A stretch of DNA of 29,436 nt from Bacillota bacterium (lineage in GTDB: Bacteria; Bacillota_I; Bacilli_A; RF39; UBA660), in the NCBI GenBank assembly GCA_023391185.1, contig JAEWBI010000065.1, positions 1 through 29,436 of the forward strand, read 5' to 3'. A program made the position numbers and the translations under genes. Shown one piece after another: positions 1-8,442 of this stretch; the stretch's first letter is position 1; the number at the start of each line of letters is the position of its first letter. The notes below the pieces were generated by a model. The model did not search any database. It saw only the letters and a list, made by a program, of their open reading frames with translations, and was not told where the DNA came from.

Positions 1-164
1 ATATTCTCGAAAAATATGGAGCTTACAATGCAGCTAATTTAGATGGTGGTACATCTACTTCGTTGGTTATTCAAAATAAACTAATAAATAATCCAAAAAA
101 TATTTTTGGTCAATCAGTTTATAATGGACGCTTTGTTGTATCAGGGTTCGGTCTTATTGGGTAA
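1..164 (+). CDS. phosphodiester glycosidase (NAGPA-like) family protein, 3' end only
   Basis: The reading frame is open from base 3 to the TAA at 162-164 and gives the last 53 residues of a protein whose start lies outside the window. The fragment contains NLDGGTSTSLV and ends in RFVVSGFGLIG. The LDGG-S/T-ST signature followed by a short tail is typical of the C-terminal end of the NAGPA / phosphodiester glycosidase domain (DUF2233-type). These proteins are usually exported or membrane-anchored and act on glycan phosphodiesters of the cell surface. Only the C-terminal motif can be judged, so the substrate and full architecture are unknown. A strong hairpin terminator follows directly. Confidence 0.72.
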   Translation, partial: ILEKYGAYNAANLDGGTSTSLVIQNKLINNPKNIFGQSVYNGRFVVSGFGLIG

Positions 165-165
165 T

Positions 166-195
166 AAAAAAATATAGATTTTTCTATATTTTTTT
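166..195. terminator. bidirectional intrinsic terminator
   Basis: A perfect 13-bp stem (166-178 with 183-195) has a TTTT loop, with A- and T-runs on its two sides. It terminates the partial glycosidase gene on the plus strand. It also overlaps the stop codon of the minus-strand membrane protein gene, so it can serve both converging genes. Confidence 0.8.
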
Positions 196-738
196 TTGGT
201 TACCAAGTATATAAATATTAACTCCATACTTGTTATCTTCATGATCATAAAACAGATCATTTCTAAGGGGATTGTAAGTTAAATATCCAAATATAATATA
301 TGAAATAATAATTAAAATTAAACTTATATAATTTAAATATTTATATTCATTTGATTTTAGTATTTTGTAACTTATATATTCTACTATACTTATTGTTATA
401 AACATAATAATTAAAGTAATAATAATATTGTGGCCAACAGTATAATGAAACGGTAGATATAGTATTAAAAATATTGGAATAGAAATAAACGCAGAAAAAA
501 AGCTCGAAAATATAAAATTGTGATATGGTATTTTGTATTTTTGAAGTAGTATGTACTCGATGAAACTCCAAATTATGAAGCTAGTGAAAAGCATTTTCAT
601 GTGTTCCCATATACTTTCATTAACTGGAAAAAATATAGAAAAGATACTGTTAGGAAATCTAGTGTACATAAAGTGAATAGGGAAGGCTATCAAAAATATT
701 CCTATGACACTTATTATTTTCAGTTTTTTTAAATTCAT
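184..738 (-). CDS. DUF6512-like multi-pass membrane protein
   Basis: This 184-residue hydrophobic protein has about five membrane segments (roughly residues 8-27, 48-66, 74-97, 104-126 and 135-155). After the first segment comes the block FFPVNESIWEHMK, which I recognise as typical of the DUF6512 family of small Firmicute membrane proteins. No function is established for that family, and no catalytic motif is visible here. The start ATG (738) is preceded by AGAGG about six bases upstream on the minus strand. The gene is divergent from dnaG and convergent with the glycosidase fragment, sharing its terminator. The family name rests on one motif; 'small integral membrane protein' is secure. Confidence 0.7.
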   Translation of the reverse strand: MNLKKLKIISVIGIFLIAFPIHFMYTRFPNSIFSIFFPVNESIWEHMKMLFTSFIIWSFIEYILLQKYKIPYHNFIFSSFFSAFISIPIFLILYLPFHYTVGHNIIITLIIMFITISIVEYISYKILKSNEYKYLNYISLILIIISYIIFGYLTYNPLRNDLFYDHEDNKYGVNIYILGNQKKI

Positions 739-865
739 ATAAACCTCTTTTCATATTAATAATATGTGAATTTGTTACTTTTTTATTAAAAAAAACTGAA
801 ATTAGTATATAAAAAAAGGAAATTTGAAATTAATCAAGTATATTATAGGTGTAGGGAGTGATATT

Positions 866-2614
866 ATGAATAATGTTAGTCAAGAATTAATTAATGAAAT
901 TCGTAATAGTATCGACATAGTTGATATCATATTTAGTTATGTTAGTCTTACTCCTAGAGGAAAAAATTATTTTGGTATATGTCCATTTCATGATGATAAT
1001 AGGCCAAGTATGAGTGTTTCCAAAGACAAACAAATATATAAGTGTTTTTCTTGCGGTGCGACTGGGAATGTTTTTAAATTCTTGATGGATTATGAAAATA
1101 TTTCTTTTATTGAAGCTGTAAAGAAATGTGCTGATTTATCAAATATTAAATTAGATGTTAAAGTAACTAACAGTCATATTAGTGATGAAAAACATAAAGT
1201 ACTATATGATATTTATGATAATAGTAATAAATTTTATCAAAATATGATTAATACAAGTGAAGGTAAGGAAGCTAAAGAGTATCTACATAATCGTGATATA
1301 GATGATGAATTAATTAAAGAATTTAAGTTAGGTCTATCCCTAAAAGATAGGACTTTATTAACCCAGTTTTTAACAAAGAAAAACTTTAATAAAAATGATT
1401 TATTAAAAAGTGGGTTAATAATAGAAAATAGTTATGGTATTAGCGATATATACTGTAATCGTATAATGTTTCCAATTGAGGATTTAAATGGTAGAGTAGT
1501 TGGTTTTAGTGGTCGTATTTACAATACTACAGATAATTCAAAATACATAAATACTAAAGAGACAGAGATATTTAGAAAAAGTGAAATATTATATAATTAT
1601 ATAAAGGCAAAAGATGAAGCTAGGAATAAAGGTTTTGTAATTGTTATGGAAGGCTTCACAGCAGTAATGCGTGCATACCAAATAGGAATAAAAAATGTAG
1701 TAGCTACAATGGGAACAGCGCTTACTAAAGAAAATGCCATGACAATTAAAAAGATGGCAAAAGATGTATACTTATGTTTTGATGGTGATGCAGCTGGAGC
1801 TAAAGCTACTATGGCCGGGATTGAAGAATTTAGTAAAATTGGTGTTATACCAAAAGTAATTAGGTTAGAAGATAAATTAGATCCTGATGATTATATAAGA
1901 CAAAGAGGTAAAGAAAGTTTTATAAATAAGCTAGAAAATCCTCAAAATGTAATGGATTTTAAACTTTCTTATTTAAAACAAAACAAGGATATAACTAAGT
2001 CTGAGGAATTAGCGTCTTATGTTAATGATGTAGTAGGCGAATTATCTAAAATAAATGATGAAATACTTAGAGAAATTACACTTAAAAAGTTAAGTTTAGA
2101 AGCAAATCTTGATTTAGAATTTTTAAGAGAAAGAGTCGGTTCTGTTGAAACTGTTTCACAGGAAAAAAGAATAGAGTTACCAAAAAAAGAAATACTAAAA
2201 CTTAATAAATATGATAAAGCAGAAAAATATTTGGTATATTATATGCTATTTTCTAAAGAAGCAGTAAAAATATACGATCATAAAATAACATTTATATCTG
2301 ATCCAAGTTTAAGAATGTTGGCAAAAGAAATAAGTGCTTACTACCATAAATATGGTGATATAACACTTGCCGACTTTATGAGTTATATTGTAGTCTATGA
2401 CGATTTAAATAAGACTGTTAATGAAGTACTAAATTTAAACTTAAAAGAAGAAATAGATTTAGAAGTAATAAATGATTATGTAAATACTATTAGAGAAAAC
2501 TTAGTCAATATGCAAGTAGAAAAGTTAAGAAAAAGAATCAGTGAGGAAACGGATTCTAAAAAGCAAGCTGAATTAGCAGAACAAATATGTGAACTAAAAA
2601 AACAAGAAATTTAA
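866..2614 (+). CDS. dnaG: DNA primase DnaG
   Basis: DnaG synthesises RNA primers for chromosome replication and works with the replicative helicase. Domains in order: CHC2 zinc finger (C39, H42, C60, C63), the primase core, and a TOPRIM domain with the EG motif at E262, the DGD pair at D306/D308 and a DPDD block at 339-342. The C-terminal helical region after about residue 430 would contact the helicase. I chose ATG 866 (582 residues): GGAG at 855-858 sits seven bases upstream and the protein then begins like other DnaG proteins (VSQELINEIRNSIDIVD). A TTG at 824 with AGGA upstream would add 14 residues and cannot be excluded. Four residues after E262 there is alanine where primases usually have aspartate. 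The gene heads a dnaG-rpoD-trmK block. Confidence 0.95.
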   Translation: MNNVSQELINEIRNSIDIVDIIFSYVSLTPRGKNYFGICPFHDDNRPSMSVSKDKQIYKCFSCGATGNVFKFLMDYENISFIEAVKKCADLSNIKLDVKVTNSHISDEKHKVLYDIYDNSNKFYQNMINTSEGKEAKEYLHNRDIDDELIKEFKLGLSLKDRTLLTQFLTKKNFNKNDLLKSGLIIENSYGISDIYCNRIMFPIEDLNGRVVGFSGRIYNTTDNSKYINTKETEIFRKSEILYNYIKAKDEARNKGFVIVMEGFTAVMRAYQIGIKNVVATMGTALTKENAMTIKKMAKDVYLCFDGDAAGAKATMAGIEEFSKIGVIPKVIRLEDKLDPDDYIRQRGKESFINKLENPQNVMDFKLSYLKQNKDITKSEELASYVNDVVGELSKINDEILREITLKKLSLEANLDLEFLRERVGSVETVSQEKRIELPKKEILKLNKYDKAEKYLVYYMLFSKEAVKIYDHKITFISDPSLRMLAKEISAYYHKYGDITLADFMSYIVVYDDLNKTVNEVLNLNLKEEIDLEVINDYVNTIRENLVNMQVEKLRKRISEETDSKKQAELAEQICELKKQEI

Positions 2615-2635
2615 TTTATAGTAAGGGGAATAATT

Positions 2636-3715
2636 ATGAATGAAATAAAGAGCTTTGAAGAGAGAAAAGAAGAACTAGTCAAATTAGGAAAAGAAAGCGG
2701 TATCATTACATATGAGCAGCTTGCTAATGCATTAAAAGGATTGGATTTAGATAGTGACTCACTAGATGATTTATACAATGCTTTTAGCGAAAATAATATT
2801 GCTATCGTATCTGAGGAAGATAGTGATGAAGATGATGGTGATGATAAAGCCATATTATCAGATGACATTTTAACAAAAGATTTAAATATTAATGATCCAG
2901 TAAGAATGTATTTAAAAGAAATTGGACAAATAAAACTTTTAACAATGGATGAAGAATTAGCGCTTGCAGATCGTATTGCTGATGGTGATGATATGGCTAA
3001 AACTATTCTTGCAGAAGCTAATTTACGTTTAGTTGTTAGTATTGCTAAAAGATATGTTGGCCGTGGAATGTTATTCTTAGATCTTATTCAAGAAGGTAAC
3101 ATTGGCCTTATGAAATCAGTAGAAAAATTTGATGTTACTAAAGGATATAAATTTAGTACTTATGCTACTTGGTGGATAAGACAAGCTATAACAAGAGCTA
3201 TAGCAGATCAAGCAAGAACAATACGTGTTCCAGTTCATATGGTAGAAACTATTAATAAATTAGCGCGAATTCAAAGACAACTTACACTAGAACTTAACAG
3301 AGAACCATCTGAAGAAGAATTAGCCGCTAAAATGAGTATATCTGTCGATAAAATTCGTGAAATATATAAGATTAGTCAAGAACCAGTTAGTTTAGAAACG
3401 CCAATTGGGGAGGAAGACGATTCACATTTAGGGGATTTTGTTCCAGATGAAAGAAACATGAGCCCAGAAGATTATGCTACAAATGAAATGCTTAAGGATG
3501 AAATTTCAGAAGTACTTTTGACTCTAACAGAAAGAGAAGAAAAAGTAATTAGACTAAGATTTGGTCTTGAAGATGGAAAATCTCGTACCCTTGAAGAAGT
3601 AGGACAAATGTTTGGAGTAACTCGTGAAAGAATTCGTCAAATTGAAGCAAAAGCACTTAGAAAACTTCGTCATCCTTCTCGTTCAAGAAAATTAAAAGAT
3701 TATATGGTTGAGTAA
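2636..3715 (+). CDS. rpoD: RNA polymerase primary sigma factor SigA (RpoD)
   Basis: This is the housekeeping sigma factor that directs RNA polymerase to TTGACA/TATAAT promoters, many of which are visible in this window. Over 359 residues it has an acidic region 1.1, region 1.2 (DPVRMYLKEIGQIKLL), region 2 with the core-binding and -10-recognition helices (RYVGRGMLFLDLIQEGNIGL and FSTYATWWIRQAITRAI), region 3, and region 4 with the -35 helix-turn-helix (EVGQMFGVTRERIRQIEAKA). It ends in HPSRSRKLKDYMVE, close to the usual SigA ending. The AAGGGG ribosome-binding site lies just after the dnaG stop, giving a 21-base gap. The dnaG-rpoD order is the classic macromolecular-synthesis operon without rpsU. 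Confidence 0.97.
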   Translation: MNEIKSFEERKEELVKLGKESGIITYEQLANALKGLDLDSDSLDDLYNAFSENNIAIVSEEDSDEDDGDDKAILSDDILTKDLNINDPVRMYLKEIGQIKLLTMDEELALADRIADGDDMAKTILAEANLRLVVSIAKRYVGRGMLFLDLIQEGNIGLMKSVEKFDVTKGYKFSTYATWWIRQAITRAIADQARTIRVPVHMVETINKLARIQRQLTLELNREPSEEELAAKMSISVDKIREIYKISQEPVSLETPIGEEDDSHLGDFVPDERNMSPEDYATNEMLKDEISEVLLTLTEREEKVIRLRFGLEDGKSRTLEEVGQMFGVTRERIRQIEAKALRKLRHPSRSRKLKDYMVE

Positions 3716-3716
3716 T

Positions 3717-4361
3717 ATGTTTTCACAAAGATTAATAGAAATAGCCTCTTTAATTCCTATTAAATCTCATGTAGTAGATGTAGGATGCGATCATGGCTTA
3801 CTTGATATATATTTAACAATTAATCGCAATTGTCGTTGCATAGCTAGTGATATAAGTGCAACATGTTTACAAAAAGCAAAAGAAAATATAGAAAAATTTA
3901 AACTTGAGGATGAAATTGCAATAATACAGTCAGATGGTTTAGAGAATATTAAATATTCAAAAACAGATTATATTGTTATAGCCGGCATGGGGACTAATAC
4001 GATACTTGAAATATTAGAAACATGTGTAGCTGATAATATTATAGTTCAGACTAACACAGATTTATTTGATTTCCGTGAGACAATTACCGACAATTTCGAA
4101 ATTGTTGATGAGAGGGTAGTATATGATAAAAAGATATACTATGTTATCATGAAATTGAAAAGAGGAAGAAAAAGGTATAGTTATGCTGATTATCTTATAG
4201 GACCAGTTATAAAAAACAAACATGTTGGAGTTTACAAAGAGTATAAAGAATACTTATTAGAAAAATATAATCAAATATATAATAATATTCCTAGTACTAG
4301 CTTAAATAAAAAATTAGAGATAAGAAGTATGATTAGATCACTTAAAAAGTACTGTAAGTAG
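3717..4361 (+). CDS. trmK: tRNA (adenine(22)-N1)-methyltransferase TrmK
   Basis: TrmK methylates N1 of A22 in the tRNA D-stem using S-adenosylmethionine. The sequence shows a class I methyltransferase motif I (VDVGCDHGLLDIYL, residues 20-33), the acidic residue of motif II (CIASDIS) and IVIAGMGT, the characteristic TrmK block. Location directly after rpoD is conserved in Firmicutes; the yqfO/Nif3 gene that often follows is absent. Start choice: ATG 3717 lies one base after the rpoD TAA and fits translational re-initiation (214 residues). A TTG at 3708, inside rpoD, would add three residues. Neither has a clear ribosome-binding site. The stop codon lies in the loop of a terminator. Confidence 0.88.
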   Translation: MFSQRLIEIASLIPIKSHVVDVGCDHGLLDIYLTINRNCRCIASDISATCLQKAKENIEKFKLEDEIAIIQSDGLENIKYSKTDYIVIAGMGTNTILEILETCVADNIIVQTNTDLFDFRETITDNFEIVDERVVYDKKIYYVIMKLKRGRKRYSYADYLIGPVIKNKHVGVYKEYKEYLLEKYNQIYNNIPSTSLNKKLEIRSMIRSLKKYCK

Positions 4362-4375
4362 TTACAGTACTTTTT
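4344..4375. terminator. bidirectional terminator between trmK and the yqfQ-like gene
   Basis: A perfect 14-bp stem (4344-4357 with 4362-4375) carries A5/T5 flanks, and its 4-base loop contains the trmK TAG stop. The minus-strand gene ends at 4374, so the same hairpin ends both convergent units. Confidence 0.85.
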
Positions 4376-4766
4376 ACATGAAGAAAGTTGGACCACCATC
4401 AAATGAATAGTTAACTTTTCTATTATTATCCTCTGCTTCGTTTTTAATATTACTATTTACATTATTAGTGTCATTATTCTTAGTATTGTTAGTATTAGTA
4501 TTAACATTAGAAGTAGGAGTATCAGTCTTTTTAAATTCATTCATTACTTTAAACATTGTCTTAGCGTTTTTAAGTACTGGTGTTGCTTGTCTAATAATTG
4601 GAATAGCTTGATTGGCTACGTTTAAAAACTTTCCAGCACCTGACATAATACTACTAAAATTAATACCACTACCTAATAATCCACGGAAAAGTCCACGTGA
4701 TGCAGTACTTGCTGCACCACCCATAGGCATATATCCATATGGCATCATATAAGGACTATAATTCAT
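4374..4766 (-). CDS. VrrA/YqfQ-like family protein
   Basis: This 130-residue protein has three parts. The N-terminus is rich in Met, Tyr, Pro and Gly (MNYSPYMMPYGYMPMGG). A Gly-rich/hydrophobic middle follows (FRGLLGSGINFSSIM, then FLNVANQAIPIIRQATPVLKNAKTMFKVM). The tail is Asn/Thr-rich and low-complexity, ending in SFDGGPTFFM. This order matches the YqfQ/VrrA family of Bacilli, which has no assigned biochemical function; in Bacillus the gene also lies near the dnaG-rpoD region. The start ATG (4766) has a strong AAAGGAG seven bases upstream on the minus strand. There is no signal peptide or clear membrane helix. The Asn tail may vary in length between strains. Confidence 0.65.
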   Translation of the reverse strand: MNYSPYMMPYGYMPMGGAASTASRGLFRGLLGSGINFSSIMSGAGKFLNVANQAIPIIRQATPVLKNAKTMFKVMNEFKKTDTPTSNVNTNTNNTKNNDTNNVNSNIKNEAEDNNRKVNYSFDGGPTFFM

Positions 4767-4824
4767 AAATTACTCCTTTCTTATATAATATATGAAAAAA
4801 ATGGATAAAATTACTATAAAATAC

Positions 4825-4853
4825 TTGTAAAAGCATATGAAATAGTGTATTAT
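4825..4853 (+). promoter_or_regulatory. sigma-A promoter of rpsO
   Basis: The -35 box is TTGTAA (4825-4830) and the -10 box is TATTAT (4848-4853), with a 17-bp spacer. Transcription should start near 4860. A 9-bp inverted repeat (4827-4835 and 4862-4870) brackets the -10 box. Confidence 0.7.
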
Positions 4854-4859
4854 CTTATT

Positions 4860-4934
4860 AGTGCTTTTACTTGGAATAAAACGTCTCCGATTTATCCTAG
4901 GTAAATAGTGAATATATAAGAGAGGAGAATTACA
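4860..4934 (+). promoter_or_regulatory. candidate S15 autoregulatory leader of rpsO
   Basis: The ~75-base leader contains a 7-bp hairpin (4890-4896 with 4900-4906, including one U-G pair). It also has TCTCC (4884-4888), complementary to GGAGA (4924-4928), the rpsO ribosome-binding site. Pairing would place the hairpin inside a larger helix that hides the site. S15 is known to repress its own translation through leader structures in several bacteria, so an S15 operator is plausible. The fold was drawn by hand. Confidence 0.45.
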
Positions 4935-5204
4935 ATGGCATTAACTAAAGATGTAAAATCAGAAATCATTAAAAAGTATGCTAGAAGCGAAGGCGACACT
5001 GGTTCTGCTGAAGTACAAATAGCTATTTTAACAAAAGAAATTAGTGATTTAACTGAACACTTAAAAGTACATAGTCATGATTTTCATTCAAGAAGAGGTC
5101 TTCTTAAAAAAGTAGGTCAAAGAAGAAGTTTATTAAACTATCTACTTAAAGAAGATGTTGCAAGATATCGTGAATTGATTAAGAGTTTAGGATTAAGAAA
5201 ATAA
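4935..5204 (+). CDS. rpsO: 30S ribosomal protein S15
   Basis: S15 is a primary 16S rRNA-binding protein of the small subunit platform. The 89-residue length is exact for the family. Diagnostic blocks include GDTGSAEVQIAILT, HLKVHSHDFHSRRGLL and the C-terminal RRSLLNYLLKEDVARYRELI. The ribosome-binding site GGAG lies seven bases before ATG 4935. The gene has its own promoter and a structured leader. It is followed by a weak terminator and then pnp, a conserved order in many bacteria; read-through probably feeds pnp, for which I see no separate promoter. Confidence 0.98.
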   Translation: MALTKDVKSEIIKKYARSEGDTGSAEVQIAILTKEISDLTEHLKVHSHDFHSRRGLLKKVGQRRSLLNYLLKEDVARYRELIKSLGLRK

Positions 5205-5218
5205 TAATAAAATGGTAG

Positions 5219-5247
5219 GGCACTCTTTTTGAGTGTCTTTATTTTTG
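5219..5247 (+). terminator. terminator/attenuator between rpsO and pnp
   Basis: A 7-bp stem (5219-5225 with 5231-5237, one G-U pair) and a TTTTT loop are followed by TTTATTTTT. The short stem suggests partial termination with read-through into pnp. Confidence 0.65.
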
Positions 5248-5269
5248 AAACATATATTAGGAGGTAGAA

Positions 5270-7456
5270 ATGAAAAAAATATTTGAATTAGACTTTAGAG
5301 GACGCAAATTAGTTGCTGAAGTTGGTGAACTTGCTAAACAAGCACATGGTGCTGTTTTAGTTAGATATGGTGATACTGTTGTTCTTTCAACAGTAGTAGT
5401 ATCTAAAAATGCTAATGTATTATCTGATTTTTTTCCATTAATGGTTTTATATAATGAAAAATTATATTCAGTTGGAAAAATACCAGGAGGATTTATAAAA
5501 AGAGAATCTAGACCAAGCGATGTGGCAACACTTGCAGCACGTATGATTGATAGACCAATGAGACCTATGTTTCCTGAAAACTTTAGAAATGAAGTACAAG
5601 TAATCAATACAGTTTTATCAGTTGATCAAGATAATTTACCAGAAATGGCTGCTATGTTTGGATCAAGTTTAGCTACTTGCATAAGTAAAGTTCCATTTGA
5701 TGGTCCTATTGCAGGAGTAAAAGTAGGGCGTGTTGATGGTAAGTTTATTATTAATCCTACAGTTGAAGAAACAGAAAAATCAGATATTGATTTAACAGTA
5801 GCGGGTACAACAAAAGCAATTAATATGGTTGAATCTGGTGCTAAAGAAGTATCAGAAGAAGATATGCTAGAAGCTTTAATGTTTGGACATGAAGCAATAA
5901 AAGAATTATGTAAGTTCCAAGAAGAAATTGTTGCTGAAATAGGCCAAGAAAAAATGACATATGAAGTTCTTGAAATAACTGATGAATTAAAAGAAAAAGT
6001 AGATAGCTTATTAAGAGAAAAATTAAGTAAAGCAATGCGTAGCGATTTAGATAAGCTTGCTAAATATGAAGCTATTGATAATTGTAAAGAAGAAGTTATT
6101 AATACTATCACTAATGAAAATAGTGAACTTAATAAAGAAGAATTAAATGTTCTACTTACTAAAGTAAAATTGGTAATGGAACAAATAGAGTATGATATCT
6201 TTAGAAAAATAGTTGTAAAAGAAAAAACTAGAGCTGATGGTAGAGCAATGGATGAAATTAGAACATTATCAACTGACATTGATTTACTTCCTAGAACTCA
6301 TGGTTCAGCATTATTTACTCGTGGACAAACTCAAAGTTTATCTATTACTACATTAGGTGCTTTAGGAGAACATCAAATATTAGATGGTCTTGGTATTGAA
6401 GCTGAGAAAAGATTTATGCTTCATTATAATTTTCCTCAATTTTCAGTAGGAGAAACAGGAAGATATGGAGCACCAGGAAGAAGAGAAATAGGACATGGTG
6501 CTTTAGGTGAAAGGGCACTTGCTCAAGTAATTCCTTCAGAAGATGTATTCCCTTATACAATACGTGTAGTATCTGAAATTCTTGAAAGCAATGGATCATC
6601 ATCACAAGCAAGTATTTGTGCTGGTTGTATGAGTCTAATGGCTGCGGGAGTTCCAATTAAAGCTCCAGTTGCAGGTATTGCAATGGGATTAATCACTGAT
6701 GGTGATGATTATACTATTCTTACTGATATTCAAGGAATGGAAGACCATTTAGGAGATATGGATTTTAAAGTAGCAGGTACAAAAAATGGCATATGTGCAC
6801 TTCAAATGGATATCAAAATAAAAGGTATTACTAAAGATATATTAAAAGAAGCTTTAGCGCAAGCTAAAAAAGCAAGAATGCAAATCTTAGATGTTATTAC
6901 ATCACAAATTTCAGAACCTCGTAAAGAAGTTTCTAAGTATGCTCCAAAGACTGTTACATTTATGATTAATCCTGATCGTATTAAAGAAGTAATAGGCAAA
7001 GGTGGAGAAACGATTACTAAGATAATTCTTGAATCTTCTAATGTTAAAGCAGTAAATGATGTAAATGCTGTTAAAGTTGATTTAGAAGATGATGGTAGAG
7101 TAATTATTTATCATACTTCTCAAGAAATTATAGATAAAACAAAAGAAATGATCTTGAATATTGTAAGAGAACCAGAAGTTGATGCTTTATATACTGTAAA
7201 AGTAGTAAAAGTTGAAGAATTCGGAGCGTTCGTTCAATTATGGCCAGGATGTGAAGGATTAGTTCACGTTTCGCAACTTGATGCAAACCGTGTTGAAAAA
7301 CCAAGCGATATTGTTAAAGTAGGCGACGAAATAATTGTTAAAAATTTAGGTTATGATAATAGAGGAAGATTGAATCTATCTCGTAAGGCAGCTATGGCAC
7401 CTGCAAAACCTAAAGAAGAACAAGAAGATACAAAAGAAAAAGAAACTAATGAATAG
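5270..7456 (+). CDS. pnp: polyribonucleotide nucleotidyltransferase (PNPase)
   Basis: PNPase is a trimeric 3'-5' phosphorolytic exoribonuclease that releases nucleoside diphosphates and degrades mRNA. Its 728 residues show the family order: first RNase PH-like core (about 10-215), helical domain (about 240-325), second RNase PH core with QTQSLSITTLG and FPQFSVGETGRYGAPGRREI (about 330-540), a KH domain with VIGKGGETITKI (about 565-610), and an S1 domain with EEFGAFVQLWPGCEGLVHVS (about 640-705). The tail is a charged Lys/Glu segment. AGGAGG is placed well before ATG 5270. It follows rpsO as in many bacteria. The stop codon lies in the stem of a terminator. Confidence 0.98.
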   Translation: MKKIFELDFRGRKLVAEVGELAKQAHGAVLVRYGDTVVLSTVVVSKNANVLSDFFPLMVLYNEKLYSVGKIPGGFIKRESRPSDVATLAARMIDRPMRPMFPENFRNEVQVINTVLSVDQDNLPEMAAMFGSSLATCISKVPFDGPIAGVKVGRVDGKFIINPTVEETEKSDIDLTVAGTTKAINMVESGAKEVSEEDMLEALMFGHEAIKELCKFQEEIVAEIGQEKMTYEVLEITDELKEKVDSLLREKLSKAMRSDLDKLAKYEAIDNCKEEVINTITNENSELNKEELNVLLTKVKLVMEQIEYDIFRKIVVKEKTRADGRAMDEIRTLSTDIDLLPRTHGSALFTRGQTQSLSITTLGALGEHQILDGLGIEAEKRFMLHYNFPQFSVGETGRYGAPGRREIGHGALGERALAQVIPSEDVFPYTIRVVSEILESNGSSSQASICAGCMSLMAAGVPIKAPVAGIAMGLITDGDDYTILTDIQGMEDHLGDMDFKVAGTKNGICALQMDIKIKGITKDILKEALAQAKKARMQILDVITSQISEPRKEVSKYAPKTVTFMINPDRIKEVIGKGGETITKIILESSNVKAVNDVNAVKVDLEDDGRVIIYHTSQEIIDKTKEMILNIVREPEVDALYTVKVVKVEEFGAFVQLWPGCEGLVHVSQLDANRVEKPSDIVKVGDEIIVKNLGYDNRGRLNLSRKAAMAPAKPKEEQEDTKEKETNE

Positions 7457-7467
7457 TTTCTTTTTTT
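7437..7467. terminator. bidirectional terminator between pnp and a DUF3419-like gene
   Basis: A perfect 12-bp stem (7437-7448 with 7454-7465, loop ATGAA) contains the pnp TAG stop in its right arm and is followed by a T7 run (7461-7467). The convergent minus-strand gene ends at 7469 and can use the same structure. Confidence 0.8.
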
Positions 7468-7468
7468 G

Positions 7469-8416
7469 TTATTTTTCTTGCTTTTTTTGGTATATCATAA
7501 CTGCATCTTTATAATGAGAATCTTTATTATCCATTACACTATATATGTCAGGAATTTCTAATAGAGTTTGATTTTCACCAGGTTTAGGAGAAGAATAATC
7601 GGCATAATAATAGTAATATTCACTTATAATCTTTCCATCATCTTTTAATGATTTACTTAAATTGTTATCAACAAAGACTCTATATTTTTTTAATGCTTTA
7701 CTAAAATTCATACCATATGTATACTCAATATAGTGTTGGATATTAGATAAAAGTATTAAATCATATTTTCTCTTTAGATGTTCGGGTAAAAATACCACAT
7801 TATAATTAAAGAAGGTAGAATTGTTTTCATCTAATTTATATAGTTTTTCTTTTAATAATTTATAATTTTCATCTTTTAGGTAATCAAGTAAACTAATATA
7901 AGCGTTACTATTATTATTAGTATTAATGATTAATCCATAACTATATATGTTCTTGCCATCTTTAAATAAACTGTAGACTTGATTCCAAAAATTCTTTGAG
8001 TATGTAGGTAATTGATCTCTAATCTTATCTATATATACTTTTTTACTAAATACATTTTGATTATCCGTATAATCTAAATTTTTCCTTAAAAAGAAATTTA
8101 AAAACTCTTCTCTTGATAGTACTTTTATAGCTGTCATTTTAAGTTGCATTATATGAAAAGAATAAGCATTTATATCAAATAAATCAACTTTATGAGCACC
8201 TTTATTTAGAGCTTCAAATGCATGATCACCACTTGCGCAAGGAACAAGTAAATCTTTATTTTCAACATTCATTTGACTTAAATATCCGCTTATATTTTCA
8301 GTTGTAAATATAAAGGAAGGTGAATGTTTTGTAAATGATTGATCACTTCTTTCCCTCAATATAACTTTTTTTAAATTAGTTAAATCTTCTATAATTTTCA
8401 TATTTTTATCATGCAT
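7469..8416 (-). CDS. DUF3419/BtaA-like methyltransferase-fold protein (paralogue 1)
   Basis: A 315-residue cytosolic protein with no membrane segment. The block CASGDHAFEALNKGA, then DLFDINAYSFHIM and LKMTAIKVL, looks like the SAM-binding region of DUF3419 proteins; that family includes BtaA, which transfers the aminocarboxypropyl group of SAM to diacylglycerol. A later YDLILLSNIQHYIEY has the position of a class I methyltransferase motif IV. The same blocks occur in the gene at 24375-25346, so these are paralogues. The protein is shorter than typical BtaA and no BtaB-like partner is present, so betaine-lipid synthesis is not claimed. Start ATG 8416 has GGGGG seven bases upstream and a consensus promoter. 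Confidence 0.6.
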   Translation of the reverse strand: MHDKNMKIIEDLTNLKKVILRERSDQSFTKHSPSFIFTTENISGYLSQMNVENKDLLVPCASGDHAFEALNKGAHKVDLFDINAYSFHIMQLKMTAIKVLSREEFLNFFLRKNLDYTDNQNVFSKKVYIDKIRDQLPTYSKNFWNQVYSLFKDGKNIYSYGLIINTNNNSNAYISLLDYLKDENYKLLKEKLYKLDENNSTFFNYNVVFLPEHLKRKYDLILLSNIQHYIEYTYGMNFSKALKKYRVFVDNNLSKSLKDDGKIISEYYYYYADYSSPKPGENQTLLEIPDIYSVMDNKDSHYKDAVMIYQKKQEK

Positions 8417-8442
8417 AATAATCCCCCTTTTTGCCGTGGTTT

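Noticed and set aside
5257..6999. Several minus-strand open frames inside pnp
   Set aside because: They are low-complexity shadows of the strongly conserved pnp frame, with no ribosome-binding sites or recognisable domains.
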